From positions 1 through 64,000 of the forward strand of contig CAJTDX010000018.1 of assembly GCA_910575155.1 (NCBI GenBank): a stretch of 64,000 nucleotides of DNA, written 5' to 3'. The translations under genes and the position numbers were made by a program. Under the pieces are notes generated by a model. It did no database searches, was not told the DNA's origin, and saw nothing but the letters and a program-made list of their open reading frames with translations. How positions within the stretch are numbered: position 1 is the stretch's first letter; the number at the start of each line of letters is the position of its first letter. This DNA is from Lachnospiraceae bacterium. Lineage in GTDB: Bacteria > Bacillota > Clostridia > Lachnospirales > Lachnospiraceae. Below, one piece after another: positions 22,299-30,869 of the stretch.

Positions 22299-22333
22299 AA
22301 GTGTCTGCGCGCAGGTGATTATGACAATTTTGT

Positions 22334-22467
22334 CATGGAAAAGTCACGGTACTGTCATTTGCAGCAGTTAAAGTTAGAATTACAGGGATCAGATTTTTGC
22401 CATGGAAAAGTCACGGTACTGTCATTTGCAGCAGTTAAAGTTAGAACTACGGGCAGCAGATTTTATG
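22334..22467 (+). repeat. two tandem copies of a 67-bp repeat between vanS and vanG
   Basis: catggaaaagtcacggtactgtcatttgcagcagttaaagttagaa starts at 22334 and again at 22401; tail diverged. Confidence 0.9.
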
Positions 22468-22511
22468 CCGCAGGCCCTGAAGGCCGCTATTTGAAAAAAA
22501 GGAGACGGAAA

Positions 22512-23576
22512 ATGATGAGAAGAAAAAGAATTGCAGTTTTATTTGGGGGATGTTCCAGTGAATATGAGGTGTCTTTACAGTCAGCTTATGCGGTTGCGGA
22601 ACATTTGGATGTGGAAAAATACGAGGTGATTTTAATCGGCATAGATAAAACAGGCGCGTGGTATCTGTATCAGGGAGCGTATGCAGACCTTCCCGGCGAT
22701 CACTGGAAGCGCAAAGAAACCTGCATTCCGGCAGCCGTTTCTCCGGATAAGAATCTGCACGGTCTTTTATTACTGAAAGAAACGGGAGTAGAAACCTTAC
22801 CTCTGGATGCGGCCCTGCCGATTCTGCATGGAAAAAACGGCGAGGATGGAACGGTACAGGGAGCGCTGGAACTGGCGGGTATTCCTGTAATCGGCTGCAA
22901 TACCATGAGTTCTGCAATCTGTATGGATAAGGAGACGGCCCATCGGCTGGCGCATGAATGCGGCGTGAAGGTTCCGGCTTCTTATATAATTACAAAAGCA
23001 GGACTGCGGGAAAAAGAGCAGATCACAGCATATGGCAAAGCGCTGGGCTATCCGCTTTTTGTAAAGCCTCTGCGCGCGGGTTCTTCGTTTGGCATTACTA
23101 GGGTGGGAGAGCCGGAAGCGCTGTTAAAGGCAGTGGAGTATGCTTTTACCTATGATTCACAGGTCATTCTGGAAGAGATGATCGAAGGTTTTGAAGTGGG
23201 CTGCGCTGTTCTGGGCACAGAGGAACTGACTCTGGGCGCAGTGGATGAAATAGAGCTGTCGGAAGGATTTTTTGATTATACGGAAAAATATACCCTGAAA
23301 TCTTCAAAGATTCATGTTCCGGCGCGGATTTCTCAGGAACAGGCGCAGGAAATAAAGGAAACGGCAGTGCGGATTTACCGTGCTTTAGGATGCAGCCACT
23401 TTGCAAGAGTCGATCTGTTTCTGACGCCGGAGGGAGAGATTTATTTCAATGAGGTCAATACCATTCCAGGTTTTACCTCACACAGCCGTTTCCCCAATAT
23501 GTTAAAAGAAGCGGGGATTTCGTTCGAAGAAATTTTAACAAGATTATTGGAGATGGTCTGTGATGCCGGCGTTTAG
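22512..23576 (+). CDS. vanG: D-alanine--D-serine ligase, VanG type
   Basis: IAVLFGGCSSEYEVSLQSAYAVAEHL; PILHGKNGEDGTVQGALELAGIPVIGC; VDEIELSEGFFDYTEKYTLKSSKIHVPARI; FNEVNTIPGFTSHSRFPNM, close to recalled VanG sequence. Confidence 0.88.
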   Translation: MMRRKRIAVLFGGCSSEYEVSLQSAYAVAEHLDVEKYEVILIGIDKTGAWYLYQGAYADLPGDHWKRKETCIPAAVSPDKNLHGLLLLKETGVETLPLDAALPILHGKNGEDGTVQGALELAGIPVIGCNTMSSAICMDKETAHRLAHECGVKVPASYIITKAGLREKEQITAYGKALGYPLFVKPLRAGSSFGITRVGEPEALLKAVEYAFTYDSQVILEEMIEGFEVGCAVLGTEELTLGAVDEIELSEGFFDYTEKYTLKSSKIHVPARISQEQAQEIKETAVRIYRALGCSHFARVDLFLTPEGEIYFNEVNTIPGFTSHSRFPNMLKEAGISFEEILTRLLEMVCDAGV

Positions 23577-24615
23577 AAGAAACAGAAGGAATTATGCGGC
23601 AATTGATAATTTCCGCCTGGCGGCCGCGCTGCTGATTGTAGCGATTCATACTTCACCGTTGAAATCTTTTCATGAAACGGCCGATTTTCTGGCGACTTAT
23701 TGCTTTGGGAGAATTGCGGTGCCTTTTTTTCTGATGGTGACGGGATATTTCGTGCTGGCGCCTTATCAAAGAGGCAGTACCGGACTCGGCGGCGTAGGAA
23801 AATTTTTAAGGAAAACAGCCGTTTTGTATGGGATATCCACGCTGTTATATATTCCTTTGAAAATATATTCCGGAAATTTCAGCGTCCATGCGGGAGACTG
23901 GCTGAAAGAAATATTCTTTGACGGAACCTTTTATCATCTGTGGTATCTTCCGGCAGTGATTATGGGATGTATTCTGCTGCTGGCGCTGCTGCGCTGCTGC
24001 AGCCCCCTTACCATATCGGCGGTGGTCTTTGCGCTGTACGTTGTTGGCGTGCTGGGAGACAGTTATTATAATCTGATCGCGGAGGTTCCTGTATTAAAAA
24101 CAGTGTATGAGGGGATGTTCCAGATCAGTTCTTATACCAGAAATGGAATTTTCTTTGCCCCGGCATTTTTATGGATGGGAGTTGTGCTTGCCAACGGCAA
24201 AGTCAGACTTTCCAGAAATCATGCGGCGGCAGGCTTCCTTATTTCTATGACGGGAATGCTGGCAGAAGGGTTTGTGAGTTTTTATTTTGAATGGCAGAAG
24301 CATAACAGCATGTATTTTATGCTGCTTTTGGTGATGTTTTTCCTGTTTGAACTGCTGTTATCCACGCAGGGAACGCAGGTGAAAATGGCGCGGGATTTGT
24401 CTATGTATATTTATATTCTGCATCCGTTCTGCATTGTTGCGGTGCGGGGGCTGGCAGGAGCATTAAAGATGTCAGAATTGCTGGTAAAACAGTCTTTGCT
24501 GCATTATCTGGCAGTCGTCGTAACATCGGCGTTGTTGTCTTTAATCCTGCTCACGGTAAAACAGGCGTTATCAGCAAGGAGGAATTATGTACAGCAAGGG
24601 AAGAGCATGGATTGA
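23560..24615 (+). CDS. vanT (membrane part): acyltransferase-3-like membrane protein equivalent to the VanT N-terminal domain
   Basis: AAIDNFRLAAALLIVAIHTSPLKSF...VPFFLMVTGYFVL and many TM segments; overlaps vanG and the racemase gene. Confidence 0.75.
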   Translation: MMPAFRRNRRNYAAIDNFRLAAALLIVAIHTSPLKSFHETADFLATYCFGRIAVPFFLMVTGYFVLAPYQRGSTGLGGVGKFLRKTAVLYGISTLLYIPLKIYSGNFSVHAGDWLKEIFFDGTFYHLWYLPAVIMGCILLLALLRCCSPLTISAVVFALYVVGVLGDSYYNLIAEVPVLKTVYEGMFQISSYTRNGIFFAPAFLWMGVVLANGKVRLSRNHAAAGFLISMTGMLAEGFVSFYFEWQKHNSMYFMLLLVMFFLFELLLSTQGTQVKMARDLSMYIYILHPFCIVAVRGLAGALKMSELLVKQSLLHYLAVVVTSALLSLILLTVKQALSARRNYVQQGKSMD

Positions 24616-25714
24616 ACTGAATCTTAACAATTTAAAACATAATATTGAAGAATTTCGCCGATTGCTGCCCTGGGACTGCGAGCTGATGCCCGCAGTAAAA
24701 GCGAATGCCTATGGACATGGGGCTGTGCCGGTGGCAAAAGCGCTGCAGGCGCAGGGCGTTCATGCATTCTGCGTGGCGTCTGCGGCAGAAGGGGCGCAGC
24801 TTCGCCGGGCGGGAATCAGTGGAGATTTGCTGGTGCTGGGGTATACGCATCCGGAGGAATTTGACGATTTGATTGCCTATGATCTGATACAGACAGTCGT
24901 TGACGGAAATTATGCAGCGCAACTGCAGCGCGACGGGCGAAGATTCACGGTTCATGTCGGAATTGACACAGGGATGCACCGGATCGGAGAACGATGGGAA
25001 AATATAGAAGAAATTATAAAGATCTTCCGCATGTCTCAATTGAAGGTTACAGGCGTTTTTTCCCATCTTTGCGTTTCCGATGGGCAATCTGTGGAAGAAC
25101 GCGCCTATACGCTGGAACAAATCCGTCATTTTGAGTATGTGGTGGAAGAACTTCACCGTCGGGGATTTTCCGGTTTTAAATGCCACTTGCAGGGAAGTTA
25201 TGGGATTTTAAATTATTCTCAGTACTGTTTTGATTACGCCCGCTGCGGCATTGCATTTTACGGTATTTACAGCGGAAAACATGACAGTACGGATGCCAGA
25301 CTGGATCTTGCGCCGGTATTGTCTTTGAAATCAAGGGTAATCAGCGTGAGGAAATTGTACAAAGGGGAAGGGGCGGGCTATGGTCTGACTTACAGTCCCA
25401 AAGAGAACCGTAAGATCGCGGTATTATCCATTGGATATGCGGATGGGATTCCGCGTAATCTCTCAAACTGCGGTTATGTGCTTTGCCAGGGGAAAGCGGC
25501 GCCTATTGTGGGGCGTATCTGTATGGATCAGATGATGGTGGATGTGACGGAAATTCCACAGGTTTCTCCGGGAGAGGAAGCAGTGCTTATTGGAAAATCC
25601 GGCAGCCTGGAAATCCGTGCCGAGGATCTGGCGCAATGGGCGGGAACCATCAGCAATGAGATTGTAAGCCGTCTGGGAGAGCGGCTGGAGCGGGTGGCAG
25701 AGCAGGAAAATTGA
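24587..25714 (+). CDS. vanT (racemase part): PLP-dependent serine/alanine racemase equivalent to the VanT C-terminal domain
   Basis: RAWIELNLNNLKHNIEEFRRLLP..MPAVKANAYGHGAVPVAKAL; VGRICMDQMMVDVTEIP; own AAGGAGG at 24576-24582. Confidence 0.85.
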   Translation: MYSKGRAWIELNLNNLKHNIEEFRRLLPWDCELMPAVKANAYGHGAVPVAKALQAQGVHAFCVASAAEGAQLRRAGISGDLLVLGYTHPEEFDDLIAYDLIQTVVDGNYAAQLQRDGRRFTVHVGIDTGMHRIGERWENIEEIIKIFRMSQLKVTGVFSHLCVSDGQSVEERAYTLEQIRHFEYVVEELHRRGFSGFKCHLQGSYGILNYSQYCFDYARCGIAFYGIYSGKHDSTDARLDLAPVLSLKSRVISVRKLYKGEGAGYGLTYSPKENRKIAVLSIGYADGIPRNLSNCGYVLCQGKAAPIVGRICMDQMMVDVTEIPQVSPGEEAVLIGKSGSLEIRAEDLAQWAGTISNEIVSRLGERLERVAEQEN

Positions 25715-25849
25715 ACATCCAGATGCCGGGATTCTGGCATACGGGGTTGCCGCATGAAACAGAGAACGAACCGTATGCAGCGCGTCTTATTACCAGACAT
25801 GCTGCATATTGTTTTGATAGTTCTGTATGCGGCAGCCCCGTTTTTATGT

Positions 25850-26824
25850 TTATGGCTGGCGCTGCAAAGCGTTTGAAGGCGCTGGCTGTGCGGCGCGCGG
25901 AGTGCGTTTCACTTCCATGGTATTCCGGGGGTGCTTTTGTGTTAATATTGCTTTTTGTTTGCGCATAGAAACACTTGTATAGAGTTCTGTAGTGGTAATA
26001 GAACTGTGCCCGAGCATGTTCTGGATATAGCGAATGTCTACGTCTGCTTCCAGCAAAAGTGTGGCAAATGAATGGCGGAACATATGCGGGGTAATATGCA
26101 TCGTGATTCCCGCCCGTTTTACGTATTTGTTAATCATAAACCGCACAGACTGTTCCGAGAGACGGTTGCCAAGGCGGTTGACGAAGAGCCAGCCGCTGGC
26201 GATGATTTCTTTTTGAAAAGCATTTATATAGGAAGAAACAGCCGAGATTACTTCCGGATGGCTGATTTGTATCATGCGTTCTTTGGCTCCTTTGCCCCAA
26301 ATAAGCACAGAGAAATTTTCCATGTCAAGATCGGGAATTTTTAAATTACATAATTCAGAAATGCGCATACCAGTGGCAAATAACAGCTCAATAACTGCAA
26401 TGTCCCGAAGTGCGGATTTCTTCTGGCAGGGGGAAGCTGTTTGCTGGCTGGTATGATAAACAGTATTTAAAAACAGTTGAATCGTGCTGGCGGGAATTGT
26501 TTTCGGGAGACGTTTTGGTTCCCGGTAAGAAAGATGTATTTTGTTTAAGGGATTTTGTTCTAACAGTTCTTCGTATTCCAGGTAATGGAAAAAAGCCTTG
26601 AGGCTGGCGATTTTCCGTTTGGTGGTTTTGGGCTGATACTGAGCATGGAGTGATGCGAGATAAGAGGTGAGGCTTTCTTTGGAAAGAGGAGTTTCAAATT
26701 CTGAGACAAAATCTATAAATTGTGTCAGATCAATGCGGTATGCTTTTAGTGTTTTTTCATTCAATTCTTTTTGTGTTTTGCAGTGCAGCAGATAGTTTTT
26801 CTTCAAAATTTCTAATGATTCCAT
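25850..26824 (-). CDS. tyrosine recombinase (XerC/D-like integrase)
   Basis: Catalytic motifs ATGMRISELCNL, HMFRHSFATLLLE, LGHSSITTTELYT; start at MESLEIL with GGAGG upstream. Confidence 0.88.
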   Translation of the reverse strand: MESLEILKKNYLLHCKTQKELNEKTLKAYRIDLTQFIDFVSEFETPLSKESLTSYLASLHAQYQPKTTKRKIASLKAFFHYLEYEELLEQNPLNKIHLSYREPKRLPKTIPASTIQLFLNTVYHTSQQTASPCQKKSALRDIAVIELLFATGMRISELCNLKIPDLDMENFSVLIWGKGAKERMIQISHPEVISAVSSYINAFQKEIIASGWLFVNRLGNRLSEQSVRFMINKYVKRAGITMHITPHMFRHSFATLLLEADVDIRYIQNMLGHSSITTTELYTSVSMRKQKAILTQKHPRNTMEVKRTPRAAQPAPSNALQRQP

Positions 26825-26998
26825 AGTTTCCTCCATTCTGTATGCCTTCAACGCAATGTGTGCTTTTGGGCAAAAAATCTTGTACTTTTTCTCTTTTGTG
26901 TAAGTTATTACTCTGGCGGCGAACGCCGGAGTAATAAACAATATCATAATATAAATCAATGGTTCAGGGGAGAAATTTCAGAAAAATTTTCGGATTTT

Positions 26999-27184
26999 TG
27001 TGAAAATAAAATATGGATAAACGACATATTATGTTTTATATGCGGGAAAAATACAGATATTCTGTGAAAATAAAATATGGATAAACGACATATTATGTTT
27101 TATATGCGGGAAAAATACAGATATTCTGTGAAAATAAAATATGGATAAACGACATATTATGTTTTATATGTGGGAAAAATACAA
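26999..27184. repeat. three tandem copies of a 64-bp repeat
   Basis: tgtgaaaataaaatatggataaacgacatattatgttttatatgcgggaaaaatacagatattc at 26999, 27063 and 27127; third copy degenerates at its end. Confidence 0.95.
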
Positions 27185-27228
27185 ATAGTATGTTACAGAT
27201 CGTTCAGGGATACGAGGAGGAGCTGTCA

Positions 27229-28527
27229 GTGAATTTGAGAACTTATATTTGTATTGATCTGAAATCTTTTTATGCGTCGGTGGAGTGCGTGGAGCGGGGC
27301 CTAGATCCGCTGAAAACGAATCTGGTGGTGGCGGATCCTGACCGGACCGATAAAACCATCTGTCTGGCGGTTTCTCCCGCTATGAAAGCGCTGGGAGTTC
27401 CCGGACGATGCCGGGTATTTGAGATTCCGGCAGATATAGATTATATTATGGCTCCGCCAAGAATGCAGCTCTATATTGATTATTCTGCAGAAATTTATGG
27501 CATATATTTAAAATACGTTGCCAAAGAGGATATCCATCCATATTCCATTGATGAAGTTTTTATGGATGTAACGGATTATCTGTTGCTGTACCGCATGGAC
27601 GGGGAAGAACTGAGCCGAAAGATTATGAGCGACGTATTAGATACCACTGGAATTACGGCGACGGCAGGCGTGGGAACGAATCTCTATCTTGCTAAAATCG
27701 CCATGGATATTCTGGCAAAGCATGTTAAAGTTTCGCAGACGTCGCAGCAGGAAAGGATGTTTCCTGTCAGTGTGTTGGATGAAGCTTCTTACCGGAAGTA
27801 TTTGTGGGATCATAAGCCGCTGACAGATTTCTGGAGGATTGGCGCGGGAACGGCCAAACGGCTAAGCCAAATGGGAATTTTTACAATGAGAGAGATTGCG
27901 GAAGCGGATGAGGAAATGCTGTATCAGGCGTTTGGAATTGACGCAGAACTGCTGATTGACCATGCATGGGGAAGAGAAAGCGCGACAATGGCGGATATTA
28001 AAGCATATAAGCCCAAAGTAAATTCTATTTCCAGCGGACAGGTTTTGTGGTGTGATTATAATTTCCAGGATGGAAAATTGATTTTAAAGGAAATGACAGA
28101 TTTATTGTGTCTGGAGCTGGTGGGCAGGGGACTGGTGACAGATTCTGTTACGCTTCATGTAGGATATTCCAACCGTATTGGAAAAAAGCCGGCGCATGGC
28201 ACGGTATCCATGCCGGTTACAACAAGTTCTGCAGCGCAGATTACATCTTATGTGCTGAAGCTGTACGGGAGGATTGTAGACAGATATACTCCGATTCGCA
28301 GGATCAATTTAAGTTTTAACCGTGTGACGGATGAAATGTATCAGCAGTATGATTTGTTTCTGGATCCGGAAAAATTGGACCGGGAGCGCAGGATGCAGAA
28401 AGCAATTCTTGAAATAAAGGAGAAGTTTGGAAAAAATGCAATTTTAAAGGGAATGAATCTGCAGGAGAAAGCTACCACTATGGAGCGCAATCAGCAGATC
28501 GGAGGGCATAAGAGCGGTGCGAATTAA
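27229..28527 (+). CDS. Y-family DNA polymerase (UmuC/UvrX-like)
   Basis: TYICIDLKSFYASVECVERGLDPL, HPYSIDEVFMDVT, TAGVGTNLYLAKIAMDILAK; GAGGAGG before GTG 27229 (ORF opens at 27190). Confidence 0.9.
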   Translation: MNLRTYICIDLKSFYASVECVERGLDPLKTNLVVADPDRTDKTICLAVSPAMKALGVPGRCRVFEIPADIDYIMAPPRMQLYIDYSAEIYGIYLKYVAKEDIHPYSIDEVFMDVTDYLLLYRMDGEELSRKIMSDVLDTTGITATAGVGTNLYLAKIAMDILAKHVKVSQTSQQERMFPVSVLDEASYRKYLWDHKPLTDFWRIGAGTAKRLSQMGIFTMREIAEADEEMLYQAFGIDAELLIDHAWGRESATMADIKAYKPKVNSISSGQVLWCDYNFQDGKLILKEMTDLLCLELVGRGLVTDSVTLHVGYSNRIGKKPAHGTVSMPVTTSSAAQITSYVLKLYGRIVDRYTPIRRINLSFNRVTDEMYQQYDLFLDPEKLDRERRMQKAILEIKEKFGKNAILKGMNLQEKATTMERNQQIGGHKSGAN

Positions 28528-28858
28528 AATGAGTCAGGCAGAACGTGCCAAACAATTCATGCCTTTTGCGGCATTGAAAGGTTTTTCGGAGGCGCTGCAG
28601 AAAAAGGAGAAGGCGTTTGTGCCTCAGGCAGAGTTATCGGAAGAATATCAGGAGGAACTGAACCGCAGGCTTCAAAAGATCAGGAAAGATGATTTTATCA
28701 GCCTTGTTTATTATCATAATGGCGAATATCTGCGGATCTCGGGAGCGGTTTCTAAAATCGATAAGACTATGAGGATGATAAAGGTTGTAAATACAGAGAT
28801 AAGATTTGACGATATTTATGATATCGACAATGAGATCATGGATATGGGAGAAAGCTGA
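28517..28858 (+). CDS. YolD-like protein
   Basis: SQAERAKQFMPFAALKGFSEAL and coupling to the Y-family polymerase gene. Confidence 0.8.
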   Translation: MRIKMSQAERAKQFMPFAALKGFSEALQKKEKAFVPQAELSEEYQEELNRRLQKIRKDDFISLVYYHNGEYLRISGAVSKIDKTMRMIKVVNTEIRFDDIYDIDNEIMDMGES

Positions 28859-28985
28859 GGAAAAAGTTGAAAAATTTTTGCAGGAAAAAAGAGTGATGAT
28901 TCCGGCGGCGTCAGTATTTTTACTGGTGATCATATGTGTTTGGTATGTAAATGATTACAGTCATAGATGTGCAGGGGTATTTTAG
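28830..28985 (+). CDS. possible small TM protein overlapping yolD
   Basis: ..EKAEEKVEKFLQEKRVMIPAASVFLLVIICVWYVNDYSHRCAGVF; alternative start ATG 28896. Confidence 0.3.
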   Translation: MRSWIWEKAEEKVEKFLQEKRVMIPAASVFLLVIICVWYVNDYSHRCAGVF

Positions 28986-29215
28986 AGGCGTTGGCAGAAC
29001 AGAGGTAACGTTTATAACGGAGGGGGAGACGAATCCTGGAGATTGTGCTTAATTGGCATGATTTTTTAGGATTTTTTATTTTAGGAATAGGGATAATGTA
29101 TTTTGAGTTGAAGATAAATTTGGGAATTGACACTTAATTTACAGAAGAGTGCTAAAATTGTGCTAAGATTTGCTGAAATTGGAGAATTATGGGGAAAAGG
29201 TGTGGTATTATAAAC

Positions 29216-29313
29216 GGAGGATAATTCAAAGTTATCCATTGGGTTTGTGATGATAAGTTTTATGGATAATCCACCGTTATCCGTCAATTAGTGAGGTAAG
29301 AATAGTTTAAAGT
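29216..29313 (+). repeat. 98-bp inverted repeat, left copy
   Basis: ggaggataattcaaagttatccattgggtttgtgatgataagttttatggataatccaccgttatccgtcaattagtgaggtaagaatagtttaaagt; read as the exact reverse complement of 34465-34562. Confidence 0.97.
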
Positions 29314-29409
29314 CATAAGTTATTTGTTTCATAGAAAAAAGTTAAAGAAATTATATGTTAAATTATGCGCAGTTGCAAATAACCGAAAAAATTTATTGTC
29401 TGTATAATA

Positions 29410-30000
29410 GGGTTAAAATTCTCGTTTTAACTCAACCCCATAGTTTCAAGTTTAGAAAGAGTGAAGACAGAGATACGAAGCTTGAAGTGAAGCAAATGGA
29501 GAATTTCAGAAAATCAGTATATTGCACATATGATATTAAGTATCATTTGATTTGGATAACAAAATACCGCAAACCTGTGATAACAATGGAGATAGCTATA
29601 AGAACGAGGGCACTAATCCGAATAATCTGTCAAAGTAACGAAGTGGAAATCCTAGCAGAACATATTAGGTAGTGCTCATATGCATTTGCCAGTATCAGTA
29701 GCGTCCCATTTGTCAACGAGTAAGTTAGTGCAATATATAAAAGGAAATACACCCAGAAAATGCAGATGGAGTGCAAAGAACTGAACAAGCAGTTCTGGGC
29801 AAGAGTCTATTTTGTGGCAAACAGTGGAAACGTAACTGATGAAATCATTAAAAAATATATTAAGAATCAAGATTTATAGAAGAGAAATAATTCAGATAAC
29901 TTTGAGATAGGATAAGGGTAGTGGGATGGAATAACATGGAATGTGAAAACTTTAGGCTGTTTTAGCAACATACTGAACCTACCGGCTTTGGCCGGTAGTG
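29410..30000 (+). mobile_element. decayed IS200/IS605-like element
   Basis: tnpA remnant with end-type hairpins: gggttaaaattctcgttttaactcaaccc (29410-29438) and ctaccggctttggccggtag (29979-29998). Confidence 0.65.
29496..29879 (+). pseudogene. IS200/IS605 TnpA remnant
   Basis: MENFRKSVYCTYDIKYHLIWITKYRKPV... then in shifted frames HLSTSKLVQYIKGNTPR and FWARVYFVANSGNVTDEIIKKYI. Confidence 0.85.
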
Positions 30001-30043
30001 GTTTAGTTGTCTTTAAATATGAAAAACAATGCACCATTTTTGT

Positions 30044-30832
30044 TTATGTCCATTCTGTAATATTTTTTTGTGAAATATCCCAAGGTATGTTTTCTTTACG
30101 TCTTTTAATATCACAATATTTACAAAAGGGAATCGGACGAGCAAGAAATTTTAGAATGTCGTTTGCATCTGCATGATATATATCAATGCAATCTCTATCG
30201 GTAATCTGTAAATTTTTGTTAAAATATTGATTAAAATGTACAATGTTAGGAGCCACTGTGCAAGGATAAAGACAACCGTTTTTTAAAAATATGCACACAT
30301 TTCCCATATCACATTTCGAAAAAGTATCAATGGGGTTTTGTTTGCCTGATATATCCAGTGGCAAACGCCATGAGGTTTTTATAACCTCATCTCTTTGATT
30401 TACATAGATAAGTTTTACATTATAATATTGTGCAAGTAGTTCCACTTTTGAATAGTCAAAATCAATAGGATATTTAGTTACATTAATTATAACAGAAAAC
30501 TTTTGGCAAGCAATCCAAAAATCGGGGATCTGAATCGGCAAAAGTAAACCATTTGTGTATAATTCCAAAGAAGTATCTGGAAAATATGCTCTACTAATTT
30601 GAAAAAATTTTATTACCTCTGGATGGAGTAAAGGTTCTCCTCCCAAAAGGCGGATATATTTTGCTTGGTTTTCAAAAATCTCTGCAAGACGTATAACATC
30701 TTTCTCATATTTTTGAGGAGAAAGAAAATTTTTCTTTGCAAGTGGTGAAAAATGATCACACATTTGACAGTTTAGATTGCAATGATCTACGAGATGAACT
30801 TCATATTGTAACTCTTGTAATAATGGTTTCAT
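30044..30832 (-). CDS. radical SAM protein with extra C-terminal cysteines
   Basis: VDHCNLNCQMCDHFSPLA (CxxxCxxC), RLLGGEPLLHPEV; CDMGNVCIFLKNGCLYPC and CKYC; start 30832 preferred with GAAAGGA upstream. Confidence 0.85.
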   Translation of the reverse strand: MKPLLQELQYEVHLVDHCNLNCQMCDHFSPLAKKNFLSPQKYEKDVIRLAEIFENQAKYIRLLGGEPLLHPEVIKFFQISRAYFPDTSLELYTNGLLLPIQIPDFWIACQKFSVIINVTKYPIDFDYSKVELLAQYYNVKLIYVNQRDEVIKTSWRLPLDISGKQNPIDTFSKCDMGNVCIFLKNGCLYPCTVAPNIVHFNQYFNKNLQITDRDCIDIYHADANDILKFLARPIPFCKYCDIKRRKENIPWDISQKNITEWT

Positions 30833-30869
30833 TTTTATCATCCTTTCAATATACTAAGGGGGCGTAACA

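Noticed and set aside
26999-27184. Tandem repeats considered as a CRISPR array
   Set aside because: The 64-bp units are contiguous with no variable spacers, and no cas genes are nearby.
29943-30176. 77-aa plus-strand ORF across the IS200 end hairpin
   Set aside because: Overlaps the hairpin and the 3' end of the radical SAM gene on the other strand; no protein-like features.
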